From: BQJD01 sp965652415
GTDB lineage: Bacteria; Pseudomonadota; Gammaproteobacteria; Arenicellales; CAJQKF01
Assembly (NCBI GenBank): GCA_965652415.1
Contig: CBFGVH010000071.1
Span: 1-15,840, forward strand
Direction: 5' to 3'
DNA: 15,840 bases
The notes below the pieces were generated by a model, which searched no databases, was not told the origin of the DNA, and worked only from the letters and a program-made list of their open reading frames with translations. Within the stretch, counting starts at the first letter, position 1. Every line of letters starts with the position of its first letter. Below, in pieces: positions 1-6,082 of this stretch. The position numbers were made by a program, and so were the translations under genes.

Positions 1-315
1 GCGCAACGCGCCGATGATGTCGTCCACCGCGGCCATGTATTCGTGCGGCGCTATGTTCATGCCGCGGTGGGTGTCGGGCATGGTCCGGCCCGAGTAGGTC
101 GCGTCGCCACCGCTGCCCGCCTCGATGAACGCGCACAGGTGATGCTTGACCTCGGTGACCTTCTCCGGGTTTTCGAGGTAGGGGAGGAAGCGGGCCTTTA
201 TCGTCGGGTTGGCGACATGCGCGTCGACGATATCGTCGACGAGCCGGCGGATGCCCTCGGTACCGCCGAGACGCTGGTAGAGAGGAGCGTTCTGGTTGGG
301 GTTGCTGCTGGTCAT
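1..315 (-). CDS. Group I truncated haemoglobin, partial (C-terminus beyond window edge)
   Basis: Reading from ATG at 315 down to base 1 gives 105 residues with no stop, so the gene runs off the left edge. The fold signature is a group I truncated globin: YQRLGG near residue 13, a TYSGRTM segment near 73-79, and a predicted proximal haem histidine H83 in THRGMNI. Family members bind O2, NO or CO in the cytoplasm, and some detoxify NO. The start is supported by a strong AGGAGG ribosome site 9 nt upstream. By eye, the distal positions that are Tyr (B10) and Gln (E11) in mycobacterial HbN appear to be Val30 and Leu60, so classic NO-dioxygenase chemistry should not be assumed. It lies 77 bp downstream of a TetR gene on the same strand, with a TetR-type operator in the gap. 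About 15-25 residues are probably missing. Confidence 0.9.
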   Translation of the reverse strand, partial: MTSSNPNQNAPLYQRLGGTEGIRRLVDDIVDAHVANPTIKARFLPYLENPEKVTEVKHHLCAFIEAGSGGDATYSGRTMPDTHRGMNIAPHEYMAAVDDIIGALR

Positions 316-324
316 GGTCGTGTG

Positions 325-330
325 CCTCCT
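325..330 (-). promoter_or_regulatory. Ribosome binding site of the truncated haemoglobin gene
   Basis: The minus strand reads AGGAGG here, 9 nt before the ATG at 315. This is one of the strongest Shine-Dalgarno sequences in the window and fixes the globin start. Confidence 0.85.
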
Positions 331-350
331 ATGGTTTCTCCTGGTTGGAA

Positions 351-366
351 TAGACTGGTCGGTCCA
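351..366. promoter_or_regulatory. TetR-type operator before the truncated haemoglobin gene
   Basis: TAGACTGGTCGGTCCA is an imperfect inverted repeat with 6-bp arms around GGTC. It matches the NemR-box layout TAGACC-N4-GGTCTA and resembles the site in front of the tetR gene at 983-998. Its position between the tetR stop and the globin ribosome site suggests that the TetR protein also controls the globin gene, possibly from a separate promoter. I could not find a convincing -35/-10 pair beside this copy. Confidence 0.7.
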
Positions 367-392
367 GTCATCTGTGAAATTTTTTTGATCGG

Positions 393-974
393 TCAGGCCG
401 GGCCGACTCCCTGGAAATAGAAGTCCAGCATCGCTTCCAGCGGCGCGGGGCTGCGACGCAGGCGACTGCGAAGCGCCGCGCCCTCCCAGCAGTCGATGAG
501 CCTGTCGGCCAGGTCGCGGGAGTCCGCGCAGGGCGGCAGTTCGCCGCGGGCGACGGCCTCGTCGAGGCAGGCCGCGATGCGCTTGGCGATTTCGCCGAAG
601 CACCAGTCGATCTTGCGGCGAAACACGTCGCTCACCCCGGACAATTCCTGGCCGAGTCCGCCCAGCAGGCAGCCGAGGTACCCCTCGTCGCGGTACTTGT
701 CGCGGGACAGGTGGAAGAAGCGGCGGACACGATCGAGGGGCGGCATCGACTTGTCGCCCAGTGCGAAGTCGAGACCGGCGTGGACGGTTTCCATGTAAAG
801 GTCGACCACCGCCAGGGCGAACTCCTCCTTGCTTCCGAAGTGATGATAGAAAGAGCCCTTGGGCGTGCCGGTTGCCTGCAGGACGTCCTGGATGCCGAGG
901 CCGTAATAGCCGCGTTCGAGCAGCATCGGCAGCCCGGCTTCGAGGAGGCGCATTTTCGTGGCGTGTTGGCTCAT
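393..974 (-). CDS. TetR/AcrR family repressor, NemR/AcuR-like
   Basis: A 193-residue protein of normal TetR length. Residues about 5-50 form the helix-turn-helix, with the typical recognition-helix run GTPKGSFYHHFGSKEEF. The C-terminal half resembles E. coli NemR: the segment YLGCLLGGLGQEL places Cys102 where NemR has its redox-sensing Cys106 (ISGCLTVKLSAE, from memory). NemR and AcuR relatives respond to reactive electrophiles, hypochlorous acid or acrylate. The ATG at 974 is preceded by only a weak AGGG at short spacing. A palindromic operator (983-998) lies 8 bp upstream and overlaps the predicted transcription start, implying autorepression. The truncated haemoglobin gene follows on the same strand and has a similar operator. 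The family call is secure; the inducer is inferred. Confidence 0.93.
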   Translation of the reverse strand: MSQHATKMRLLEAGLPMLLERGYYGLGIQDVLQATGTPKGSFYHHFGSKEEFALAVVDLYMETVHAGLDFALGDKSMPPLDRVRRFFHLSRDKYRDEGYLGCLLGGLGQELSGVSDVFRRKIDWCFGEIAKRIAACLDEAVARGELPPCADSRDLADRLIDCWEGAALRSRLRRSPAPLEAMLDFYFQGVGPA

Positions 975-982
975 TGCCCTAA

Positions 983-998
983 TAGACCGGTCAGTCTA
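983..998. promoter_or_regulatory. TetR-type operator before the tetR gene
   Basis: TAGACCGGTCAGTCTA has 6-bp arms matching at five of six positions around a GGTC centre. It agrees with the NemR box TAGACC-N4-GGTCTA at all but one position. It lies directly downstream of the -10 element (1006-1011), where a bound repressor would block transcription of tetR. Confidence 0.8.
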
Positions 999-1005
999 GT
1001 ACGCA

Positions 1006-1034
1006 AAAATACACCCCGGGATCACGTGAGTCAA
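1006..1034 (-). promoter_or_regulatory. Sigma-70-type promoter of tetR
   Basis: On the minus strand, TTGACT (-35, at 1029-1034) is separated by exactly 17 bp from TATTTT (-10, at 1006-1011). Transcription would start inside the operator at 983-998. A 13-bp palindrome, CCGTCG-A-CGACGG (1035-1047), abuts the -35 and might be a further protein site. This promoter means tetR need not depend on read-through from the upstream kinase gene. Confidence 0.7.
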
Positions 1035-1071
1035 CCGTCGACGACGGACCGAGCCCGGGACTCGTCCAGGC

Positions 1072-4000
1072 TCATTCCGGCTCATCGAGAATTTCGCGAA
1101 TCCTGGCGGCGATATCCTGGCGTGTGAACGGCTTCGGGAGCAGGCGGGCGCCAGGGTCGAGGCGCCCGTTGTGGACGATGACGTTCTGCGGGTAACCGGA
1201 CATGAACAGCACGCGCAGACCGGGCACCATCGCCCGGGCGACTTCCGCGACCTCGCGACCGTTCATGGGGCCCGCCAGGATCACGTCGCTCAGGAGCATG
1301 TCGAAGCGTTCGCCCTGCTCGAGGATCGCGATCGCCGTTGGGCCGTCGGCGGTCGCCACGATGTCGTATCCCAGTGATTGCAGGGTGACCTCGGTGAACT
1401 CCCGAACGAAGTCGTCATCCTCGACGACCAGGATCCGTTCGCTGCCGCCCCGCTCGCCCGGGGCGTGGGGTTTCTCTTCGTCGGGGCCGTCGACGGCATC
1501 GGCGCAGGGCAGGTACAGCCTGAAAGTGGAACCGTGGCCGGGCTCGCTGTACACGGCGACATGGCCGTTGGACTGCTTGATGAAGCCGTACACCATGGGC
1601 AGTCCCAGCCCTGTTCCCTGGCCCACCTGCTTGGTGGTGTAGAACGGTTCGAAAATGCGTCCGCGTTGCTCGGGCGCGATGCCGACGCCGGAATCGCTGA
1701 CGGCAATCACGACGTGACAGCCGGTGACGGCGAAGCCGTGGTCGAGGGCGTACGCCTCGTCAATGAACTTCGCCGCAGTCTCGATGGTGACGGTGCCGCC
1801 GTCGGGCATGGCGTCCCTGGCATTGATGACGAGATTGAGGATTGCCGTTTCGAGCTGCCCCGGATCGATCATGGCCGGGGGTAGGTTGTCCGCCAGCGAC
1901 ATCACCATGTCGTACTGCTCGCCCACGCTGCGGTCGAGCAGCGGTTCAAGGTTGCCGATGAGTTCGGACACCCGCGTGGGTTTCGGGTCGAGAGGCTGTC
2001 GGCGGGCGAATGCCAGCAGCCGCTGGGTCAGTGCCGCCGCGCGCTCGGCCGCGTCCGCGATCGTGGTCGCTTGCCCGTGCTGGTCCCGGTCGGCGGGCAG
2101 CGTCTTCGCCAGCACCTGGGCGTTGCCGAGAATGACCGTGAGCAGGTTGTTGAAGTCGTGCGCGATGCCGCCGGTGAGACTGCCTATCGCGTCCATCTTC
2201 TGGGCCTGGCGAAGCTGTTCCTCCCTGGTCACGTGGTCGGTGATGTCCCGGAAGTAGACCGTCAACCCCTGGTCGTGGGGAAAGCCCCGTACGTGCATCC
2301 AGCGATCCAGTGGCGGGTAGAAGAATTGCAGGTCCACGACGACGCGATCGCGGCGAGCCCGGTGATAAGCCTCGTGCAGGACGGTCCGTGTCGCCTCGGG
2401 GAACTCTGCCCATACATTGCGCCCGACCAGTTCGCTTGCCTCGCGTTCGAGAAGCACTTCGGCCTGATGATTCAGGTACGCGAAGCGCCAGTCGGAATCC
2501 AGCACGTAGACCGCATCTGTGATCGAGCTGAAGATGGACTCGATTTCGCGTCGTGCACGCTCCGCCTCGCTGCGGGCATGTTCGGCATCGGCGCGCTGAC
2601 GCTTCGCTTCCTCGAGCGCGGTCCTGCGGGCGTCGTCGATCTGCAGCCTATGGATGGCTGTCACCGTCACCTGTGCCAGATCTGCCAGCAGGGCCTCGTC
2701 CTCGCCCGTGAACTCCCCGTGTTCGCGATCGGAAAGCTGGATCAGCCCGACCACCTCGCCGTCTTTTTCAACCAGGGGCGCGGCCAGCCAGCCGCGCATC
2801 GGCGGGTGCGTGTCCTTGTGGGCGCCGAAGCCCTTCCAGGCGGGGTGTGACTCGAGTTCGGCCTGGGTCATCCTGACCGGCTGCCTGTCCTTGAACAGGA
2901 TCCGGTAAATGCCACTGCCGTCGATCGGGGCGTCGAAGTTTCTCCAGGCGGCATACCTGTCGGACAGACTCACGCAGCGGACCGCGTCGCTGACCGATAG
3001 CTTCGTCGTCACGCTGGCCACCGACTGGTGAGCCGGCACAAGGTCGCGGGCACAGCGGGCGACCTTGTCGAGGGCCTCGCGGACCGTTTTGCAGGCCATC
3101 AGTTCCGTGGAGATTTCTGTGAGGCGGGTGAGCTGGGCGATTCGGGCGTTCCCTTCCACCTGCCGCTCCTGGACCCGCCTGCGCACGAACAGCGCCAGCA
3201 GCCAGACGAGGACGATGGCCAGCGTCGCGATGACGACCTCGTTCATGGCGCGCGTGCGCCATTCGGCCAGCCGTTCCGCGGTGCCGACGCCGACGAGGAC
3301 GACCAGCGGCAAGTCGGGAACCCGGGCGTAGGCGTTGATCCGGTTGACGCCGTCGATCACCGTATCGGCGCGAAACGTGCCGGACGGAGAAGCCGCCCGC
3401 AGCGCGTGAAAACGCGGCACCGTCGAAGCGTCGAAGCCCATGTAGCTCGCACTGAACGGGCTGCCGGACAGAATCGGCCCGTCGATGCGGATCAGGCCGA
3501 TCGCCCCCTGCCTGCCCGGGCGAACAGCCTCGTAGAAGTCGTTGAGGTATGACAGCGAGACGGCCGCGGCGACGACGCCCGCCGCTTCGCCGCCGGCGCC
3601 GGAGATGGCCCGGCTGACCGTGATGACCCATTCGCCACTGGTCGGCCCGAATTCACCGACTCGCGGGATCGAGATGAACAGGTCGGCCTTCGAGTTCGTG
3701 GTATGGTGTTGGAAGGTCTCGGATCCGGACATGTCGATCGCCACGGGAAGATCGGCATGCGACGACGCGACGAGACGACCGCCGGCGTCGAGGATGAAAA
3801 GAGTCAGGGCCGGAGCGATCGCCGCCTGCCTGGCCGCCAGCTCCCGGTAGGCATCCCGGCTCGCGATGGCGTCAGGGTCGATGTCTTCGGCAATGCTTTC
3901 GAGGGCCACGTCGAGCGCGGCGAACGTCTGTTTCGTGTGCTCGACCAGGGCGTTTCGGGTCTGTACTGCATCGTCCAGCGCATCTTCGAGGACGCGCGAG

Positions 4001-4224
4001 CGATCCTGCGCAACTTCGACCCCGACCACGACCGTGATGGCCAGGCTCGCCAGCGCGGCAATCCACCGGATCGGACGAGCGGTGACGAGATCGGCTGGAC
4101 GCGCGGCGCGAGAGACCCGGGGCGCCCGCGATCGCGGCGCGGGGGACTCATCCCTGCGTGCTCGCTCGCGATGGCGTCGGCGCGGTTGCGGGTTCGGCAA
4201 CCTATTCACGACCACCGGCGCCAC
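1072..4224 (-). CDS. Hybrid sensor histidine kinase (double Cache, GAF, PAS, HisKA, HATPase, receiver)
   Basis: A 1050-residue membrane sensor kinase. An Arg-rich cytoplasmic start (1-50) leads to a membrane helix at about 53-71. A periplasmic double-Cache sensor (about 80-320) and a second helix (about 329-347) follow. The cytoplasmic part holds a GAF-like domain (about 365-525), a coiled linker rich in Glu/Arg (530-560), PAS (about 562-660) and the phosphorylated His689 in GGIAHDFNN. The ATPase motifs are NLVINARDAMPDGG (N box), DSGVGIA (G1), FEPFYTT (F box) and GQGTGLGL (G2). The C-terminal receiver (about 930-1045) has acidic residues at 935-937, Asp980, Ser1009 and Lys1031, so it should accept phosphate. 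No DNA-binding partner is encoded nearby, so its output is unknown. The start used is GTG, with only a weak GGCGGAA upstream, so the true N-terminus is uncertain. Confidence 0.93.
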   Translation of the reverse strand: MAPVVVNRLPNPQPRRRHRERARRDESPAPRSRAPRVSRAARPADLVTARPIRWIAALASLAITVVVGVEVAQDRSRVLEDALDDAVQTRNALVEHTKQTFAALDVALESIAEDIDPDAIASRDAYRELAARQAAIAPALTLFILDAGGRLVASSHADLPVAIDMSGSETFQHHTTNSKADLFISIPRVGEFGPTSGEWVITVSRAISGAGGEAAGVVAAAVSLSYLNDFYEAVRPGRQGAIGLIRIDGPILSGSPFSASYMGFDASTVPRFHALRAASPSGTFRADTVIDGVNRINAYARVPDLPLVVLVGVGTAERLAEWRTRAMNEVVIATLAIVLVWLLALFVRRRVQERQVEGNARIAQLTRLTEISTELMACKTVREALDKVARCARDLVPAHQSVASVTTKLSVSDAVRCVSLSDRYAAWRNFDAPIDGSGIYRILFKDRQPVRMTQAELESHPAWKGFGAHKDTHPPMRGWLAAPLVEKDGEVVGLIQLSDREHGEFTGEDEALLADLAQVTVTAIHRLQIDDARRTALEEAKRQRADAEHARSEAERARREIESIFSSITDAVYVLDSDWRFAYLNHQAEVLLEREASELVGRNVWAEFPEATRTVLHEAYHRARRDRVVVDLQFFYPPLDRWMHVRGFPHDQGLTVYFRDITDHVTREEQLRQAQKMDAIGSLTGGIAHDFNNLLTVILGNAQVLAKTLPADRDQHGQATTIADAAERAAALTQRLLAFARRQPLDPKPTRVSELIGNLEPLLDRSVGEQYDMVMSLADNLPPAMIDPGQLETAILNLVINARDAMPDGGTVTIETAAKFIDEAYALDHGFAVTGCHVVIAVSDSGVGIAPEQRGRIFEPFYTTKQVGQGTGLGLPMVYGFIKQSNGHVAVYSEPGHGSTFRLYLPCADAVDGPDEEKPHAPGERGGSERILVVEDDDFVREFTEVTLQSLGYDIVATADGPTAIAILEQGERFDMLLSDVILAGPMNGREVAEVARAMVPGLRVLFMSGYPQNVIVHNGRLDPGARLLPKPFTRQDIAARIREILDEPE

Positions 4225-4319
4225 GGTTCCGCCGCGCCGTCGCGCTGCCGGATATGTTCAGTGATTGCACGACCAGCGAAACTCTCCACAGGGTCCGGCC
4301 GCGGATGCGCACAGCGAAC

Positions 4320-4350
4320 GTGGCGGGTCGGATGCAGACCGGCCCGCCAC
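4320..4350. repeat. Inverted repeat / potential hairpin
   Basis: GTGGCGGG (4320-4327) and CCCGCCAC (4343-4350) are exact reverse complements around a 15-nt loop, which itself holds a short GTC/GAC pairing. No T-run follows on either strand, so it is not a standard terminator. It would fall in the 5' leader of the kinase mRNA if transcription starts to its right. Confidence 0.5.
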
Positions 4351-4445
4351 GACGATGATTACCGGAAGCTTCGCGTCCGACTCGGGTTCTTTATTGCCGC
4401 ATGATGGCGCAATGGAACGCCGATCGTTCTGCGGCTTTCATGACG

Positions 4446-4459
4446 TTGACAGGAGTCAA
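4446..4459. promoter_or_regulatory. Perfect palindrome TTGAC-N4-GTCAA, possible regulator site
   Basis: TTGACAGGAGTCAA has 5-bp perfect arms around AGGA. The left half also reads as a consensus -35 (TTGACA, plus strand), but no good -10 follows at 16-18 bp. It could be an operator for a dimeric regulator acting on the kinase gene or the efflux operon. No regulator can be assigned. Confidence 0.35.
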
Positions 4460-4903
4460 ACCCGATGGAAGATTACAGGAATCGAGGCGGCGATGGTACC
4501 CGTCGCGGTACACTGGTCACTGCAGGGACGGCTCCCGGTCGCGGATCGTTGAACCGTTCGCACGCCGCGCCGGCGATGCAGTGCAGGGGTCCTGACCACG
4601 ATCACGTGCCGAGACTTGGCATGAGGGAGGTGATCGCCACCCGGAAACGGCCACCGGCATGTCTGTCGTGGCGTGCCGAGCGGTTCGGATCGCCTTCGGA
4701 AGGCCCTCGAGCCTGCCGGCGATCGAACCGAGAGATATTAAATGTTGGCAAACAAGTCGCATCTCGGCGGGACCGTCCGGCCAGCCGATCGGCACCGCTC
4801 ATGGAGCCCGCGTCCCCAAACGACGGCCGCCAGTCGAATGCGCGACGGCGATGCGCCACGAAGGTCAGGCACCCGTCGGTGACACGCGGCACCCTCGGGC
4901 CGG

Positions 4904-4932
4904 TTGACCGGCGGGCGAACCCCACTTATTCT
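4904..4932 (+). promoter_or_regulatory. Sigma-70-type promoter of the RND efflux operon
   Basis: TTGACC (-35, 4904-4909) and TATTCT (-10, 4927-4932) are separated by exactly 17 bp. Transcription would start near 4940, about 30 nt before the GTG start at 4970. The TTG that could serve as a more upstream in-frame start (4904) is part of the -35 element, which argues against its use. Confidence 0.65.
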
Positions 4933-4969
4933 TTCGCGGCTTCCACGCCACGCGGCGGGTATCATAACG

Positions 4970-6082
4970 GTGACAATCATTAAGCAGTTGTTCTCGGTGG
5001 GGTTGCTCGCCGCGGCGGGCTACGGCGGATATCTTGCCTACCAGCACTACTATCTCGACGTCCAGCGCGGTCCGGTGGTTGCCGAACAGAACGCGGCCAG
5101 CGAGGCCACGCCGGTCGATCTCGTGCGCGCCGGTCTCGCCCGCGCCGAGACCACGGTCGAGGCGGTGGGCACGACGCTCTCGCGCCGCTCGGTTGAAATC
5201 AAGCCGCTCGCCAGTGGCCGCGTCGACGAGATTCACTTCGAGCCGGGCCAGGTGGTCGCGGCCGCAGACCCGCTCGTCACCCTGGACGACGACATCCAGC
5301 GCGCGGACCTCGCCGAGGCCGAGGCTTCGCTCAACGAGGCGAGTCTTGCGCTCGAGCGCGCCCGCACGCTGCGCCAGTCGAGCACGGTTTCCCAGGCCGA
5401 CCTTGAAACCCTGATCTCGCGCCATGCCATTGCGCGGGCGGCGCTTGACCGCGCCCGCCGCCGGCTTGAAGACCGCGAGGTCAGGGCGCCTTTCGACGGC
5501 GTCACGGGGCTCGCCCGCATCGACCCCGGCGCCATCATCGATGACGATACCGTGATCACCACCCTGGACGACCGGCGCGAGATCGACATCGAGTTCTCGC
5601 TGCCGGAAACTCTCTACGGCAAGGTCGACACCGGACTGCCGGTGACGGCCGACGCGGCGGCGTTTCCGGGACGGGTGTTCAACGGCACGGTCGTGTCCAT
5701 CGACACCCGCATCGATGCCCAGAGCCGCTCCTTCAAGGTGCGCGCGCGCCTGCCGAACCCCGACCTCGCGTTGCCCGCGGGCATGTTCATGCACCTGGCG
5801 GTCGTGCTCGAAGTACGTAACGCGTTGATCATTCCCGAGGAGGCGGTGGTCGCGCAGGGCAGCGAGACGTACGTCTGGGTGGCCGGCGAGGACGACCGCG
5901 CCAAGCGCCGCAGCGTGTCCCTCGGTCAGCGCGAACTGGGCACCGTGGAGGTGACCAGCGGGTTGAGGGAAGGGGAGCGCGTGGTGGTGCGTGGCGTGCA
6001 GCGCGTACGTGACGGCGCCTCGCTGCGCGTGATCAGCGAAATCGATGCGCCGCGCGCCCCGGGCGGCGGCGGGCCGGCGTGA
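4970..6082 (+). CDS. RND efflux periplasmic adaptor (membrane fusion protein)
   Basis: This 370-residue protein links an RND pump to an outer-membrane channel. An N-terminal membrane segment (about 5-25) anchors it; there is no lipobox. A biotinyl-lipoyl half-motif follows at about 75-105 (SGRVDEIHFEPGQVV). An Ala/Glu/Arg-rich alpha-hairpin runs at about 108-168, and the second lipoyl half at about 170-190 (VRAPFDGVTGLARIDPGAII). The beta-barrel and membrane-proximal domains complete it. GTG at 4970 was chosen because it puts the membrane helix at the N-terminus and lies downstream of the promoter at 4904-4932; the ribosome site is weak. The stop overlaps the start of the pump gene by 4 nt, so the two are translationally coupled. 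Substrate is not predictable. Confidence 0.93.
   Translation: MTIIKQLFSVGLLAAAGYGGYLAYQHYYLDVQRGPVVAEQNAASEATPVDLVRAGLARAETTVEAVGTTLSRRSVEIKPLASGRVDEIHFEPGQVVAAADPLVTLDDDIQRADLAEAEASLNEASLALERARTLRQSSTVSQADLETLISRHAIARAALDRARRRLEDREVRAPFDGVTGLARIDPGAIIDDDTVITTLDDRREIDIEFSLPETLYGKVDTGLPVTADAAAFPGRVFNGTVVSIDTRIDAQSRSFKVRARLPNPDLALPAGMFMHLAVVLEVRNALIIPEEAVVAQGSETYVWVAGEDDRAKRRSVSLGQRELGTVEVTSGLREGERVVVRGVQRVRDGASLRVISEIDAPRAPGGGGPA

Larger units (their letters stand above)
4225..4903. other. Non-coding stretch between the kinase and efflux operons
   Basis: No reading frame here looks like a protein: the open frames are Arg/Pro/Ser-rich in every phase and have no coherent domain. The left part must hold the promoter and leader of the minus-strand kinase gene, but I see no clear -35/-10 pair. 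Recognisable structures are a perfect 8-bp hairpin (4320-4327 with 4343-4350) and the palindrome TTGAC-AGGA-GTCAA (4446-4459). The right edge abuts the promoter of the efflux operon. Confidence 0.6.

Noticed and set aside
4626..4635. GGAGGTGATC, a long match to the 16S rRNA anti-Shine-Dalgarno
   Set aside because: The next ATG (4659) is more than 20 nt away and opens an 82-codon frame with no protein-like features; most likely coincidence.
4739..4881. Short frame beginning MLANKSHLGG after an AT-rich ATATTAA
   Set aside because: About 46 codons, no ribosome site, and it becomes Arg/Pro-rich after ten residues; not supportable as a gene.
4904..4969. Upstream TTG start extending the membrane fusion protein by 22 residues
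   Set aside because: The TTG lies in the -35 element of a good promoter, and the added residues would displace the N-terminal membrane anchor.
4465..4983. Plus-strand frame of 172 codons in the gap before the efflux operon
   Set aside because: It is Arg/Pro/Ser-rich without secondary-structure pattern, runs through the efflux promoter and has no ribosome site.
4865..5794. 309-codon minus-strand frame across the membrane fusion protein gene
   Set aside because: It is a shadow of the adaptor gene, with no recognisable motif and no ribosome site.
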